From Cylicocyclus nassatus (Eukaryota > Nematoda > Chromadorea > Rhabditida > Strongylidae): a stretch of DNA of 64,000 nt. How positions within the stretch are numbered: position 1 is the first letter of the stretch; every line of letters begins with the position of its first letter. The stretch is from contig CATQJL010000001.1 of assembly GCA_958299035.1 (NCBI GenBank), positions 14,255,834-14,319,833 of the forward strand, read 5' to 3'. The notes under the pieces were generated by a model. It ran no database searches, was not told where the DNA came from, and saw only the letters and a list, made by a program, of their open reading frames with translations. A program made the position numbers and the translations under genes. Positions 40,932-53,030 of the stretch are shown here, piece after piece.

Positions 40932-43900
40932 CTAAGCGTTCAATTAATCTTGGTCCGGACGGGCGGCAGAAATCGGCGTTTTCTCTGAAGGAAGTGGGGC
41001 CTCATTTTGAAAGTTTCATTCTCTTTTCCGCTCAAATCCCATATGTAACCACGAAAAAACTCACCCTTTGGGATATTGCTGGCAATCTAATTTTGTTTTT
41101 CTAGCGATAAATCGAGCATTCGATCAAATTTTTCGAGGGAGTTATAGTTCGTGAGCATCCGGAGTCAAGGTTTTGTGTAATGAGCCTCATCACGTAACTT
41201 TCCATACCCTTTTTCCTAAAAGGTCAGAGAAATCCGCGAATAAATCGTTTTTTCGAATATTGCTGAACATCTAGCGGCAAACTGAGCCTTCAGTCAGGTT
41301 TTTAGGGGAGCTAGAGCTCGCAAGCATTCAAAGTTGATTTTGGTTCCAAGTGAAAAACGATATCTGTGAAATAGAGTGTCGTTTTGAAATCCTCATCCCC
41401 TATTCCCTCAAAGCTCATAGAAATTTGCAAAAAACTTGTTTTTTCAAATATTCCTGAAACTAGCGGCAAAGTGAGCCTTCAGTGAGGTTTTGAGGGGAGA
41501 TAGGGCAGCAATCAGCTGATTTTGGTCCATTGGGCCGGCGGGAAATGATATTTGTGGATTGAAGTTTCGTTTTAAAGTTTTCATCCCTTTTTTGCTGAAG
41601 GATTTAGCGAAATTCCAAAAAAGCTCATTTTTTCAAATATTCCTGAAACTAGCGGCAAGTGAGCCTTCAGTGAGGTTTTGAGGGGAGATAGGGTAGCATT
41701 TTACTGATTTTGATCCCGAGGGCCGGCGGAAAATGATATTTGTGGATTGAATTTTCGTTTAAAGTTTTCATTCCTTTTTTGCTGAAGGGTTTAGCGAAAT
41801 TCCAAAAAAGCTCGTTTTTTCGAGCACTTCTGAATATAGCGGCAAACTGAGCCTTTAGTGAGGTTTTGAGTGGAGATAGGGCAGCAATCAGCTGATTTTG
41901 GTCCCTTGGGCCGGTGGAAAATGATATTTTGGAGTGGAAATTCGTTTTAAAAGGTTTCATCCCTTTTTTGCTGAAGGGTTCAACGAATTCCAAGAAAGCT
42001 CGTTTTTTCGAATATTGCTGAACCTTTCCAGTGGCAAACTGAGCCTTCTGTCAGGTTTTGAGGGGAGATAGGGTAGTATTCAGCTGATTTTGGTCCCGAG
42101 GGCCGGCGGGAAATGATATTTGTGGATAGAAGTTTCGTTCTAAAGTTTTCTTCCCTTTTTTGCTGAATGGTCAGATAATTCATTATTCAGGGAAATTCAT
42201 AAAATGCTCATTTTTTCGAACATTTCTGAACCTAGCGGCAAACTGAGCCTTCAGCCAGGTTTTGAGGGGAGATAGGGTACCATTCAGCTGATTTTGGTCC
42301 CGAGGGCCGGCGGGAAATGATATTTGTGGATTGAAGTTTCGTTTTAAAGTTTTCATCCCTTTTTTGCTGAAGGATTTAGCGAAATTAAAAAAAGCTCGTT
42401 TTTTCAAATATTCCTGAAACTAGCGGCAAAGTGAGCCTTCAGTGAGGTTTTGAGGGGAGATAGGGTAGCATTTTACTGATTTTGATCCCGAGGGCCGGCG
42501 GAAAATGATATTTGTGGATTGAAGTTTCGTTTTAAAGTTTCCATTCCTTTTTTGCTGAAGGGTTTAGCGAAATTCCAAAAAAGCTCGTTTTTTCGAGCAC
42601 TTCTGAATATAGCGGCAAACTGAGCCTTCAGCCAGGTTTTGAGGGGAGATAGGGTACCATTCAGCTGATTTTGGTCCCGAGGGCCGGCGGGAAATGATAT
42701 TTGTAGATTGAAGTTTCGTTCTAAAGTTTTCATCCCTTTTTTGCTGAATGGTCAGATAATTCATTATTCAGGGAAATTCATAAAATGCTCATTTTTTCGA
42801 GCACTTCTGAGTCTAGCGGCAAACTGAGCCTTCAGCCAGGTTATGAGGGGAGATAGGGTGGCATTCAGCTGATTTTGGTCCCGAGGGCCGGCGGGAAATG
42901 ATATTTGTAGATTGAAGTTTCGTTCTAAAGTTTTCATCCCTTTTTTGCTGAAGGGTTTAGCGAAATTCCAAAAAAGCTCGTTTTTTCGAGCACTTCTGAG
43001 TCTAGCGGCAAACTGAGCCTTCAGCCAGGTTATGAGGGGAGATAGGGTGGCATTCAGCTGATTTTGGTCCCGAGGGCCGGCGGGAAATGATATTTGTAGA
43101 TTGAAGTTTCGTTCTAAAGTTTTCATCCCTTTTTTGCTGAAGTGTTTAGCGAAATTCCAAAAAAGCTCGTTTTTTTCGAGCACTTCTGAGTCTAGCGGCA
43201 AACTGAGCCTTCAGCCAGGTTATGAGGGGAGATAGGGTGGCATTCAGCTGATTTTGGTCCCGAGGGCCGGCGGGAAATGATATTTGTAGATTGAAGTTTC
43301 GTTCTAAAGTTTTCATCCCTTTTTTGCTGAAGTGTTTAGCGAAATTCCAAAAAAGCTCGTTTTTTCAAATATTCCTGAAACTAGCGGCAAGGTGAGCCTT
43401 CAATGAGGTTTTGAGGGGAGATAGGGTAGCATTTTACTGATTTTGGTCCCGAGGGCCGGCGGGAAATGATATTTGTAGATTGAAGTTTCGTTCTAAAGTT
43501 TTCATCCCTTTTTTGCTGAAGTGTTTAGCGAAATTCCAAAAAAGCTCGTTTTTTCAAATATTCCTGAAACTAGCGGCAAGGTGAGCCTTCAATGAGGTTT
43601 TGAGGGGAGATAGGGTAGCATTTTACTGATTTTGATCCCGAGGGCCGGCGGAAAATGATATTTGTGGATAGAAGTTTCGTTCTAAAGTTTTCTTCCCTTT
43701 TTTGCTGAAGTGTTTAGCGAAATTCCAAAAAAGCTGGTTTTTTCGAGCACTTCTGAGTCTAGCGGCAAACTGAGCCTTCAGCCAGGTTTTGAGGGGAGAT
43801 AGGGTACCATTCAGCTGATTTTGGTCCCGAGGGCCGGCGGGAAATGATTGTGGATAGAAGTTTCGTTCTAAAGTTTTCTTCCCTTTTTTGCTGAAGTGTT

Positions 43901-46900
43901 TAGCGAAATTCCAAAAAAGCTGGTTTTTTCGAGCACTTCTGAGTCTAGCGGCAAACTGAGCCTTCAGCCAGGTTATGAGGGGAGATAGGGTGGCATTCAG
44001 CTGATTTTGGTCCCTTGGGCCGGCGGGAAATGATATTTGTAGATTGAAGTTTCGTTCTAAAGTTTTCATCCCTTTTTTGCTGAATGGTCAGATAATTCAT
44101 TATTCAGGGAAATTCATAAAATGCTCATTTTTTCGAGCACTTCTGAGTCTAGCGGCAAACTGAGCCTTCAGCCAGGTTATGAGGGGAGATAGGGTGGCAT
44201 TCAGCTGATTTTGGTCCCGAGGGCCGGCGGGAAATGATATTTGTGGATAGAAGTTTCGTTCTAAAGTTTTCTTCCCTTTTTTGCTGAAGTGTTTAGCGAA
44301 ATTCCAAAAAAGCTGGTTTTTTCGAGCACTTCTGAGTCTAGCGGCAAACTGAGCCTTCAGCCAGGTTATGAGGGGAGATAGGGTGGCATTCAGCTGATTT
44401 TGGTCCCGAGGGCCGGCGGGAAATGATATTTGTAGATTGAAGTTTCGTTCTAAAGTTTTCATCCCTTTTTTGCTGAAGGATTTAGCGAAATTCCAAAAAA
44501 GCTCGTTTTTTCAAATATTCCTGAAACTAGCGGCAAAGTGAGCCTTTAGTGAGGTTTTGAGGCGAGATAGGGTAGCATTTTACTGATTTTGATCCCTAGG
44601 GCCGGCGGAAAATGATATTTGTGGATTGAAGTTTCGTTTTAAAGTTTTCATTCCTTTTTTGCTGAAGGGTTTAGCGAAATTCCAAAAAAGCTCGTTTTTT
44701 CAAATATTCCTGAAACTAGCGGCAAGGTGAGCCTTCAATGAGGTTTTGAGGGGAGATAGGGTAGCATTTTACTGATTTTGATCCCGAGGGCCGGCGGAAA
44801 ATGATATTTGTGGATAGAAGTTTCGTTCTAAAGTTTTCTTCCCTTTTTTGCTGAAGTGTTTAGCGAAATTCCAAAAAAGCTGGTTTTTTCGAGCACTTCT
44901 GAGTCTAGCGGCAAACTGAGCCTTCAGCCAGGTTATGAGGGGAGATAGGGTGGCATTCAGCTGATTTTGGTCCCTTGGGCCGGCGGGAAATGATATTTGT
45001 AGATTGAAGTTTCGTTCTAAAGTTTTCATCCCTTTTTTGCTGAATGGTCAGATAATTCATTATTCAGGGAAATTCATAAAATGCTCATTTTTTCGAGCAC
45101 TTCTGAGTCTAGCGGCAAACTGAGCCTTCAGCCAGGTTATGAGGGGAGATAGGGTGGCATTCAGCTGATTTTGGTCCCGAGGGCCGGCGGGAAATGATAT
45201 TTGTGGATAGAAGTTTCGTTCTAAAGTTTTCTTCCCTTTTTTGCTGAAGTGTTTAGCGAAATTCCAAAAAAGCTGGTTTTTTCGAGCACTTCTGAGTCTA
45301 GCGGCAAACTGAGCCTTCAGCCAGGTTTTGAGGGGAGATAGGGTACCATTCAGCTGATTTTGGTCCCGAGGGCCGGCGGGAAATGATATTTGTGGATAGA
45401 AGTTTCGTTCTAAAGTTTTCTTGCCTTTTTTGCTGAAGTGTTTAGCGAAATTCCAAAAAAGCTGATTTTTTCGAGCACTTCTGAGTCTAGCGGCAAACTG
45501 AGCCTTCAGCCAGGTTTTGAGGGGAGATAGGGTACCATTCAGCTGATTTTGGTCCCGAGGGCCGGCGGGAAATGATATTTGTGGATAGAAGTTTCGTTCT
45601 AAAGTTTTCTTCCCTTTTTTGCTGAAGTGTTTAGCGAAATTCCAAAAAAGCTGGTTTTTTCGAGCACTTCTGAGTCTAGCGGCAAACTGAGCCTTCAGCC
45701 AGGTTATGAGGGGAGATAGGGTGGCATTCAGCTGATTTTGGTCCCTTGGGCCGGCGGGAAATGATATTTGTAGATTGAAGTTTCGTTCTAAAGTTTTCAT
45801 CCCTTTTTTGCTGAATGGTCAGATAATTCATTATTCAGGGAAATTCATAAAATGCTCATTTTTTCGAGCACTTCTGAGTCTAGCGGCAAACTGAGCCTTC
45901 AGCCAGGTTATGAGGGGAGATAGGGTGGCATTCAGCTGATTTTGGTCCCGAGGGCCGGCGGGAAATGATATTTGTGGATAGAAGTTTCGTTCTAAAGTTT
46001 TCTTCCCTTTTTTGCTGAAGTGTTTAGCGAAATTCCAAAAAAGCTGGTTTTTTCGAGCACTTCTGAGTCTAGCGGCAAACTGAGCCTTCAGCCAGGTTTT
46101 GAGGGGAGATAGGGTACCATTCAGCTGATTTTGGTCCCGAGGGCCGGCGGGAAATGATATTTGTGGATAGAAGTTTCGTTCTAAAGTTTTCTTCCCTTTT
46201 TTGCTGAAGTGTTTAGCGAAATTCCAAAAAAGCTGGTTTTTTCGAGCACTTCTGAGTCTAGCGGCAAACTGAGCCTTCAGCCAGGTTATGAGGGGAGATA
46301 GGGTGGCATTCAGCTGATTTTGGTCCCTTGGGCCGGCGGGAAATGATATTTGTAGATTGAAGTTTCGTTCTAAAGTTTTCATCCCTTTTTTGCTGAATGG
46401 TCAGATAATTCATTATTCAGGGAAATTCATAAAATGCTCATTTTTTCGAGCACTTCTGAGTCTAGCGGCAAACTGAGCCTTCAGCCAGGTTATGAGGGGA
46501 GATAGGGTGGCATTCAGCTGATTTTGGTCCCGAGGGCCGGCGGGAAATGATATTTGTAGATTGAAGTTTCGTTCTAAAGTTTTCATCCCTTTTTTGCTGA
46601 AGGATTTAGCGAAATTCCAAAAAAGCTCGTTTTTTCAAATATTCCTGAAACTAGCGGCAAAGTGAGCCTTTAGTGAGGTTTTGAGGCGAGATAGGGTAGC
46701 ATTTTACTGATTTTGATCCCTAGGGCGGCGGAAAATGATATTTGTGGATTGAAGTTTCGTTTTAAAAGTTTTCATTCCTTTTTTGCTGAAGGGTTTTAGC
46801 GAAATTCCAAAAAAGCTCGTTTTTTCAAATATTCCTGAAACTAGCGGCAAGGTGAGCCTTCAATGAGGTTTTGAGGGGAGATAGGGTAGCATTTCACTGA

Positions 46901-47075
46901 TTTTGATCCCGAGGGCCGGCGGAAAATGATATTTGTGGGATTGAAGTTTCGTTTTAAAGTTTTCATTCCTTTTTTGCTGAAGGGTTTAGCGAAATTCCAA
47001 AAAAGCTCGTTTTTTCGAGCACTTCTGAATATAGCGGCAAACTGAGCCTTTAGTGAGGTTTTGAGGGGAGTTGGT
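40932..47075 (-). repeat. 189-bp satellite, block 2
   Basis: The same satellite in inverse orientation, about 30 monomers. Monomer types alternate: one with GACTCAGAAGTGCTCG, one with GTTTCAGGAATATTTG and one with GAATAATGAATTATCTGACC. They form higher-order groups: the third type recurs at spacings of 960, 771 and 582 bp (near 44069, 45029, 45800, 46382). Since 189 is divisible by three, long ORFs up to 246 codons (45060-45800) run through it; they repeat every 63 codons and look like a by-product. Confidence 0.9.
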
Positions 47076-47369
47076 GAGCTTCCATCTTGAAATTTTCATC
47101 CCTTTTTCCCCAAAGTTCATAGAAATTCGCGAAAAACTCGTTTTTTTTCGAATATTCCTGAACACTCCTAGCGGCGACTATGCCTTCCGTCAGGTTTTGA
47201 GGGGAATGGATTTCAGTAAATGTGCTTTGCACGGAAGCAGTGGGCGAATCCTGCTGTCATGTGAGGAAAACGCTGAGGGGCTTTTAGAATTCTACGTTTG
47301 AAAATTGGGCCGCAAGATGCTTTTGACTTTTCCTACTTTGAGGGCATCCTACTTTTGACTCTGAAAAAG

Positions 47370-48830
47370 CAAAAAGCAGGGCCAAATTTGTCTCGCTGGC
47401 AGATCAAGGAATTTATGCTTCAAGACACTTTTGAGTTCTTGAGCTCCACAGATAAATATCAAAAAACTTAGCCGAAAAATGCTTTTGAGTTTGCCTATCC
47501 CAGAAGAAACCTGCTTTTGCCTTTGAAATAGAAAAGAGCAGGGCAAATATGGTCTTACTGGCAGAGAAAACCAGGCAATTCTTGTAACAGGACACTTTTT
47601 TACAAACCATCTTACTATTGACTTTGAAAGAAAAAAGAATAGAGCAAACCTGGTCTCGCTTGCAGATCTAGGAATTCAAAGATACTTTTTCTAGGACTTC
47701 CTAAGCTTCACAGATGAATTTCAAAAGCCTTTGTCGAAAGGTACTTTCGAGGTTGACTATTCTGGAAACTACCTGCTTTGCTTTTAATAGAGAAAATTAG
47801 GGCGAATTTGGTCTTACTGACAATGAAGAGTTATGTAACAGGACAATTTTTCTCAAAGTAATTGTTGGGCTCAAGAGACTTTGCCGAAAGATAATTTTGA
47901 GATTTAATATTCTGAGAACCTCCTACTTTTGCCTCCGAATAAAAAAAAGCACGGCCCTGCTACCAGAATTGGCCAGGGACTTTACGCGACATTACACTTT
48001 TTCTAAGAACTCCTACGCTTCACCGATAAATAAAAAACCTCACTGAATAATATTCTTGACGTTTTTACTCTAAAAAACTTCCTACTTTTGCCTGAAAGGA
48101 CAAAGTAGGAAGTTTAGCAAAATCAAGTTCGCCCCAGTTATTCAGGGGCGAACTTGATTTTGCTGTCAGAAAATACCGGGAACTTCACGCAGGATGACAC
48201 TTTCTTAAACATTCTGTGTTCTGCAATTGAATTCATAGAAATTTAGCGAGTTTTTTAGGGTTCTTCCACCCTAAAAACATCCTACTGCCTCCAAAGAGAA
48301 AAGAGCAGGGCGAATCTGGTCTCGCTGGCAGAAAGACCAGGGACTTCATGCGACACTTTTTCTAAGAATTTCTACGCATGAGAATTAAATCTGAAAAACT
48401 CGTTGAAAGATACTTTTGACATCCTCTAATCTTACAAATGCTTTTGTCTCCAAAAGAGACAAGAGCCAGGCAAACTTGGTCAACTTGGCAGAAAGTACCA
48501 CGGACTTAGCTTGATGGAAAACTTTTTTAGCATTTGGCTCAAAAAACTTTGCTGAGAGATACTTTTGAGAATTTCTGCTTCAAGAATGTTTTACCTCTGC
48601 CTCCAAAAAGAGAGCCTACAAGGCTTGGTCTCGCTGGAGGAAAGACCGTGGAGGTCTCGCTCCACGAAAAGACTAGGGATTTTATGCGACAGAATTTTTC
48701 TTAAACCGTTCCTAGCCTTGTAAAACTTTGCGGAAAGGCGCTTTAGAGATCTTACCCTCTAAGGGTTCTCTATTTTTGTCCTCAAAGGAGAAAAGATAGG
48801 GGCGTACTTGGTCCCGCTGGCGGAAAATAT
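47370..48830 (-). repeat. Degenerate tandem repeat, about 150-170 bp period
   Basis: About ten diverged units marked by GGTCTCGCTGGCAGA or variants (near 47392, 47552, 47653, 47811, 47960, 48163, 48323, 48480, 48630, 48813), each preceded by an AAAAGAGCAGGGC-like stretch. Much older than the adjoining 189-bp array. The mirror copy is at about 51280-52740. Confidence 0.65.
48116..48164. repeat. 20-bp-stem hairpin
   Basis: AGCAAAATCAAGTTCGCCCC and its exact inverse around a 9-bp loop. It lies inside the degenerate tandem repeat and is repeated in the other arm at 51942-51990. Confidence 0.8.
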
Positions 48831-49883
48831 TACATGTGGTTTTGGTCTTCTCTTTCAAAGGACAAGCTTAACGCTTTTCAAGGATAGCAATGTTCATAAA
48901 ATAATTTGGGCTTTGATCTAAAGCAGCAGTCCTTTATTAGAGATGATGTCTTTGCTGATTTCCAGTGATTAGATCTGGGAACTGGGAGGTTTTGGGAATA
49001 GGATTTCTGCGAGGATGGTAGTAAAGATGGAATGCAGATGATTTCCCGCTATTGAAAGCTTGTTCTTTCAGAGCGTAGTATCTTGTTTGTACTATCAGTT
49101 TGGCTAAAACATAAGTTCGGTTTAACGTTTGTAGCAAAGTTACAGTTTGATTTATCCAACAATGTATGGTACCACTGCAAAGCGCAAATCAAGAAGAATT
49201 GGATGTCTGCTCTATTTGAGCGCCACCTAATATTTTGACAATGAAATTGTGAGGAAAGTGAGATAGTCACATTTTTTCATCTGATTTTCAACTATGCTCC
49301 GAAAACGAATCGAAGTTGAGTGTAAAATGCACAACTGCCACACACCCAAATTCCGAAATTTCCAACACTACGACCATAGATGGTCAGATTCAACCTTGAA
49401 TGCTCAAAAAACTCTTCCACGCGCAAATGCCTAACAATTCTCCCATTTTCGGCTGCAGAGCAGATCACCATCTCCATTGTAGTTCGCCATGTAGGCAAAG
49501 GATTTACAGCCTTACATATTTAACTGCCATATAATATATCCGTGCACTCACTATTGGCTAAGAACAAAGCTTAAAATCAAAAAAGCGATTTTTCAGAGGT
49601 CGGACCATATAAGGGCAAAACTGTTATTTTTCGATGATAAAATTTTTTTGACTAATTGGTATGTGAGAGTAGAAGGCTGAAGTTACCTCTTCGCAATAAA
49701 CGTGAACGGAATAACTGCTTCTGAATTGTTATGGAATTTCGAAATTGCAAGTAATCAAACTTATCATTAGTTAACCTGATATTATTTACAACTCGCGAGT
49801 CGTTCAAAGAATGGAATGAGTTCAAACCTATTTACAATGGTTCGCGAACGTATGTGTCAACGTATCGGCCCAAACCCACTTGC

Positions 49884-50026
49884 TAGCGACCCGTAGGGTC
49901 GCTAGTCTTATATATAAAGCTGAATGTCTGTTTGTCTGTCTGTCTGTCTGTATGTATGTCTGTCTGTCTGTCTGTATGTGTGTACGTATGTTCCGAATAG
50001 AAAATTCCATTTCTTAACCGATCGGG
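49884..50026 (+). mobile_element. Helitron 5' end abutting a Helitron-like 3' end
   Basis: GCGACCCGTAGGGTCGCTAG (hairpin plus CTAG, a Helitron-type 3' end) is followed by T and then CTTATATATAAAGCTGAATG, the 5' end of the local Helitron family, with a (TCTG)n tract after it. The Helitron is cut at the palindrome centre; the mirrored copy occupies 50081-50223. Confidence 0.6.
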
Positions 50027-50080
50027 TTAGTAGCCTATGACACCCGCCGGGGCCCGAAGTATATGTGTGCCAAGTTTGGT

Positions 50081-53030
50081 CCCGATCGGTTAAGAAATGG
50101 AATTTTCTATTCGGAACATACGTACACACATACAGACAGACAGACAGACATACATACAGACAGACAGACAGACAAACAGACATTCAGCTTTATATATAAG
50201 ACTAGCGACCCTACGGGTCGCTAGCAAGTGGGTTTGGGCCGATACGTTGACACATACGTTCGCGAACCATTGTAAATAGGTTTGAACTCATTCCATTCTT
50301 TGAACGACTCGCGAGTTGTAAATAATATCAGGTTAACTAATGATAAGTTTGATTACTTGCAATTTCGAAATTCCATAACAATTCAGAAGCAGTTATTCCG
50401 TTCACGTTTATTGCGAAGAGGTAACTTCAGCCTTCTACTCTCACATACCAATTAGTCAAAAAAATTTTATCATCGAAAAATAACAGTTTTGCCCTTATAT
50501 GGTCCGACCTCTGAAAAATCGCTTTTTTGATTTTAAGCTTTGTTCTTAGCCAATAGTGAGTGCACGGATATATTATATGGCAGTTAAATATGTAAGGCTG
50601 TAAATCCTTTGCCTACATGGCGAACTACAATGGAGATGGTGATCTGCTCTGCAGCCGAAAATGGGAGAATTGTTAGGCATTTGCGCGTGGAAGAGTTTTT
50701 TGAGCATTCAAGGTTGAATCTGACCATCTATGGTCGTAGTGTTGGAAATTTCGGAATTTGGGTGTGTGGCAGTTGTGCATTTTACACTCAACTTCGATTC
50801 GTTTTCGGAGCATAGTTGAAAATCAGATGAAAAAATGTGACTATCTCACTTTCCTCACAATTTCATTGTCAAAATATTAGGTGGCGCTCAAATAGAGCAG
50901 ACATCCAATTCTTCTTGATTTGCGCTTTGCAGTGGTACCATACATTGTTGGATAAATCAAACTGTAACTTGCTACAAACGTTAAACCGAACTTATGTTTT
51001 AGCCAAACTGATAGTACAAACAAGATACTACGCTCTGAAAGAACAAGCTTTCAATAGCGGGAAATCATCTGCATTCCATCTTTACTACCATCCTCGCAGA
51101 AATCCTATTCCCAAAACCTCCCAGTTCCCAGATCTAATCACTGGAAATCAGCAAAGACATCATCTCTAATAAAGGACTGCTGCTTTAGATCAAAGCCCAA
51201 ATTATTTTATGAACATTGCTATCCTTGAAAAGCGTTAAGCTTGTCCTTTGAAAGAGAAGACCAAAACCACATGTAATATTTTCCGCCAGCGGGGACCAAG
51301 TACGCCCCTATCTTTTCTCCTTTGAGGACAAAAATAGAGAACCCTTAGAGGGTAAGATCTCTAAAGCGCCTTTCCGCAAAGTTTTACAAGGCTAGGAACG
51401 GTTAAGAAAAATTCTGTCGCATAAAATCCCTAGTCTTTTCGTGGAGCGAGACCTCCACGGTCTTTCCTCCAGCGAGACCAAGCCTTGTAGGCTCTCTTTT
51501 TGGAGGCAGAGGTAAAACATTCTTGAAGCAGAAATTCTCAAAAGTATCTCTCAGCAAAGTTTTTTGAGCCAAATGCTAAAAAAGTTTTCCATCAAGCTAA
51601 GTCCGTGGTACTTTCTGCCAAGTTGACCAAGTTTGCCTGGCTCTTGTCTCTTTTGGAGACAAAAGCATTTGTAAGATTAGAGGATGTCAAAAGTATCTTT
51701 CAACGAGTTTTTCAGATTTAATTCTCATGCGTAGAAATTCTTAGAAAAAGTGTCGCATGAAGTCCCTGGTCTTTCTGCCAGCGAGACCAGATTCGCCCTG
51801 CTCTTTTCTCTTTGGAGGCAGTAGGATGTTTTTAGGGTGGAAGAACCCTAAAAAACTCGCTAAATTTCTATGAATTCAATTGCAGAACACAGAATGTTTA
51901 AGAAAGTGTCATCCTGCGTGAAGTTCCCGGTATTTTCTGACAGCAAAATCAAGTTCGCCCCTGAATAACTGGGGCGAACTTGATTTTGCTAAACTTCCTA
52001 CTTTGTCCTTTCAGGCAAAAGTAGGAAGTTTTTTAGAGTAAAAACGTCAAGAATATTATTCAGTGAGGTTTTTTTATTTATCGGTGAAGCGTAGGAGTTC
52101 TTAGAAAAAGTGTAATGTCGCGTAAAGTCCCTGGCCAATTCTGGTAGCAGGGCCGTGCTTTTTTTATTCGGAGGCAAAAGTAGGAGGTTCTCAGAATATT
52201 AAATCTCAAAATTATCTTTCGGCAAAGTCTCTTGAGCCCAACAATTACTTTGAGAAAAATTGTCCTGTTACATAACTCTTCATTGTCAGTAAGACCAAAT
52301 TCGCCCTAATTTTCTCTATTAAAAGCAAAGCAGGTAGTTTCCAGAATAGTCAACCTCGAAAGTACCTTTCGACAAAGGCTTTTGAAATTCATCTGTGAAG
52401 CTTAGGAAGTCCTAGAAAAAGTATCTTTGAATTCCTAGATCTGCAAGCGAGACCAGGTTTGCTCTATTCTTTTTTCTTTCAAAGTCAATAGTAAGATGGT
52501 TTGTAAAAAAGTGTCCTGTTACAAGAATTGCCTGGTTTTCTCTGCCAGTAAGACCATATTTGCCCTGCTCTTTTCTATTTCAAAGGCAAAAGCAGGTTTC
52601 TTCTGGATAGGCAAACTCAAAAGCATTTTTCGGCTAAGTTTTTTGATATTTATCTGTGGAGCTCAAGAACTCAAAAGTGTCTTGAAGCATAAATTCCTTG
52701 ATCTGCCAGCGAGACAAATTTGGCCCTGCTTTTTGCTTTTTCAGAGTCAAAAGTAGGATGCCCTCAAAGTAGGAAAAGTCAAAAGCATCTTGCGGCCCAA
52801 TTTTCAAACGTAGAATTCTAAAAGCCCCTCAGCGTTTTCCTCACATGACAGCAGGATTCGCCCACTGCTTCCGTGCAAAGCACATTTACTGAAATCCATT
52901 CCCCTCAAAACCTGACGGAAGGCATAGTCGCCGCTAGGAGTGTTCAGGAATATTCGAAAAAAAACGAGTTTTTCGCGAATTTCTATGAACTTTGGGGAAA
53001 AAGGGATGAAAATTTCAAGATGGAAGCTCA
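50081..53030 (+). repeat. Non-satellite right arm of 50053 palindrome
   Basis: Inverse of 47076-50026. A single homopolymer difference gives this arm a 110-codon ORF (50837-51169, CALQWYHTLLDKSNC... QTRYYALKEQ) that is split in the other arm. It has no recognised family, so I do not call it a gene. Confidence 0.85.
51942..51990. repeat. 20-bp-stem hairpin, mirrored copy
   Basis: Same hairpin as 48116-48164. Confidence 0.8.

Larger units (their letters stand above)
38052..42265. repeat. Palindrome centred at 40158
   Basis: Positions summing to about 80317 pair: 39385 with 40932, and 40135 with 40182. The arms are at least 2.1 kb (the left one runs into the gap) and span satellite edge plus PLE. 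The spacer is 40136-40181, 46 bp. Differences I noted are homopolymer lengths only (for example 7 A against 6 T at 39065/41250). Confidence 0.9.
47076..50026 (-). repeat. Non-satellite left arm of 50053 palindrome
   Basis: Mirror of 50081-53030. Differences noticed are homopolymer indels only (for example ACTTTGC here against ACTTGC in the other arm near 50968, and CCCAG against TGGA-type runs near 47508/52604). It holds a degenerate tandem repeat (47370-48830), a hairpin and a Helitron end. The 65-73-codon ORFs in it have no recognised motif. Confidence 0.85.

Noticed and set aside
45060..45800. 246-codon ORF as a real repeat protein
   Set aside because: It repeats every 63 codons because the satellite unit is 189 bp; no start context, domain or splice signal, and the same frame is broken in neighbouring groups.
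49906..50201. Cysteine-valine-rich ORFs (SVCLSVCLYVC type)
   Set aside because: They are translations of the (TCTG)n tract of the Helitron 5' region.
50837..51169. 110-codon ORF as a gene
   Set aside because: The mirrored arm has the same sequence with a one-base homopolymer difference that breaks it; no family recognised.
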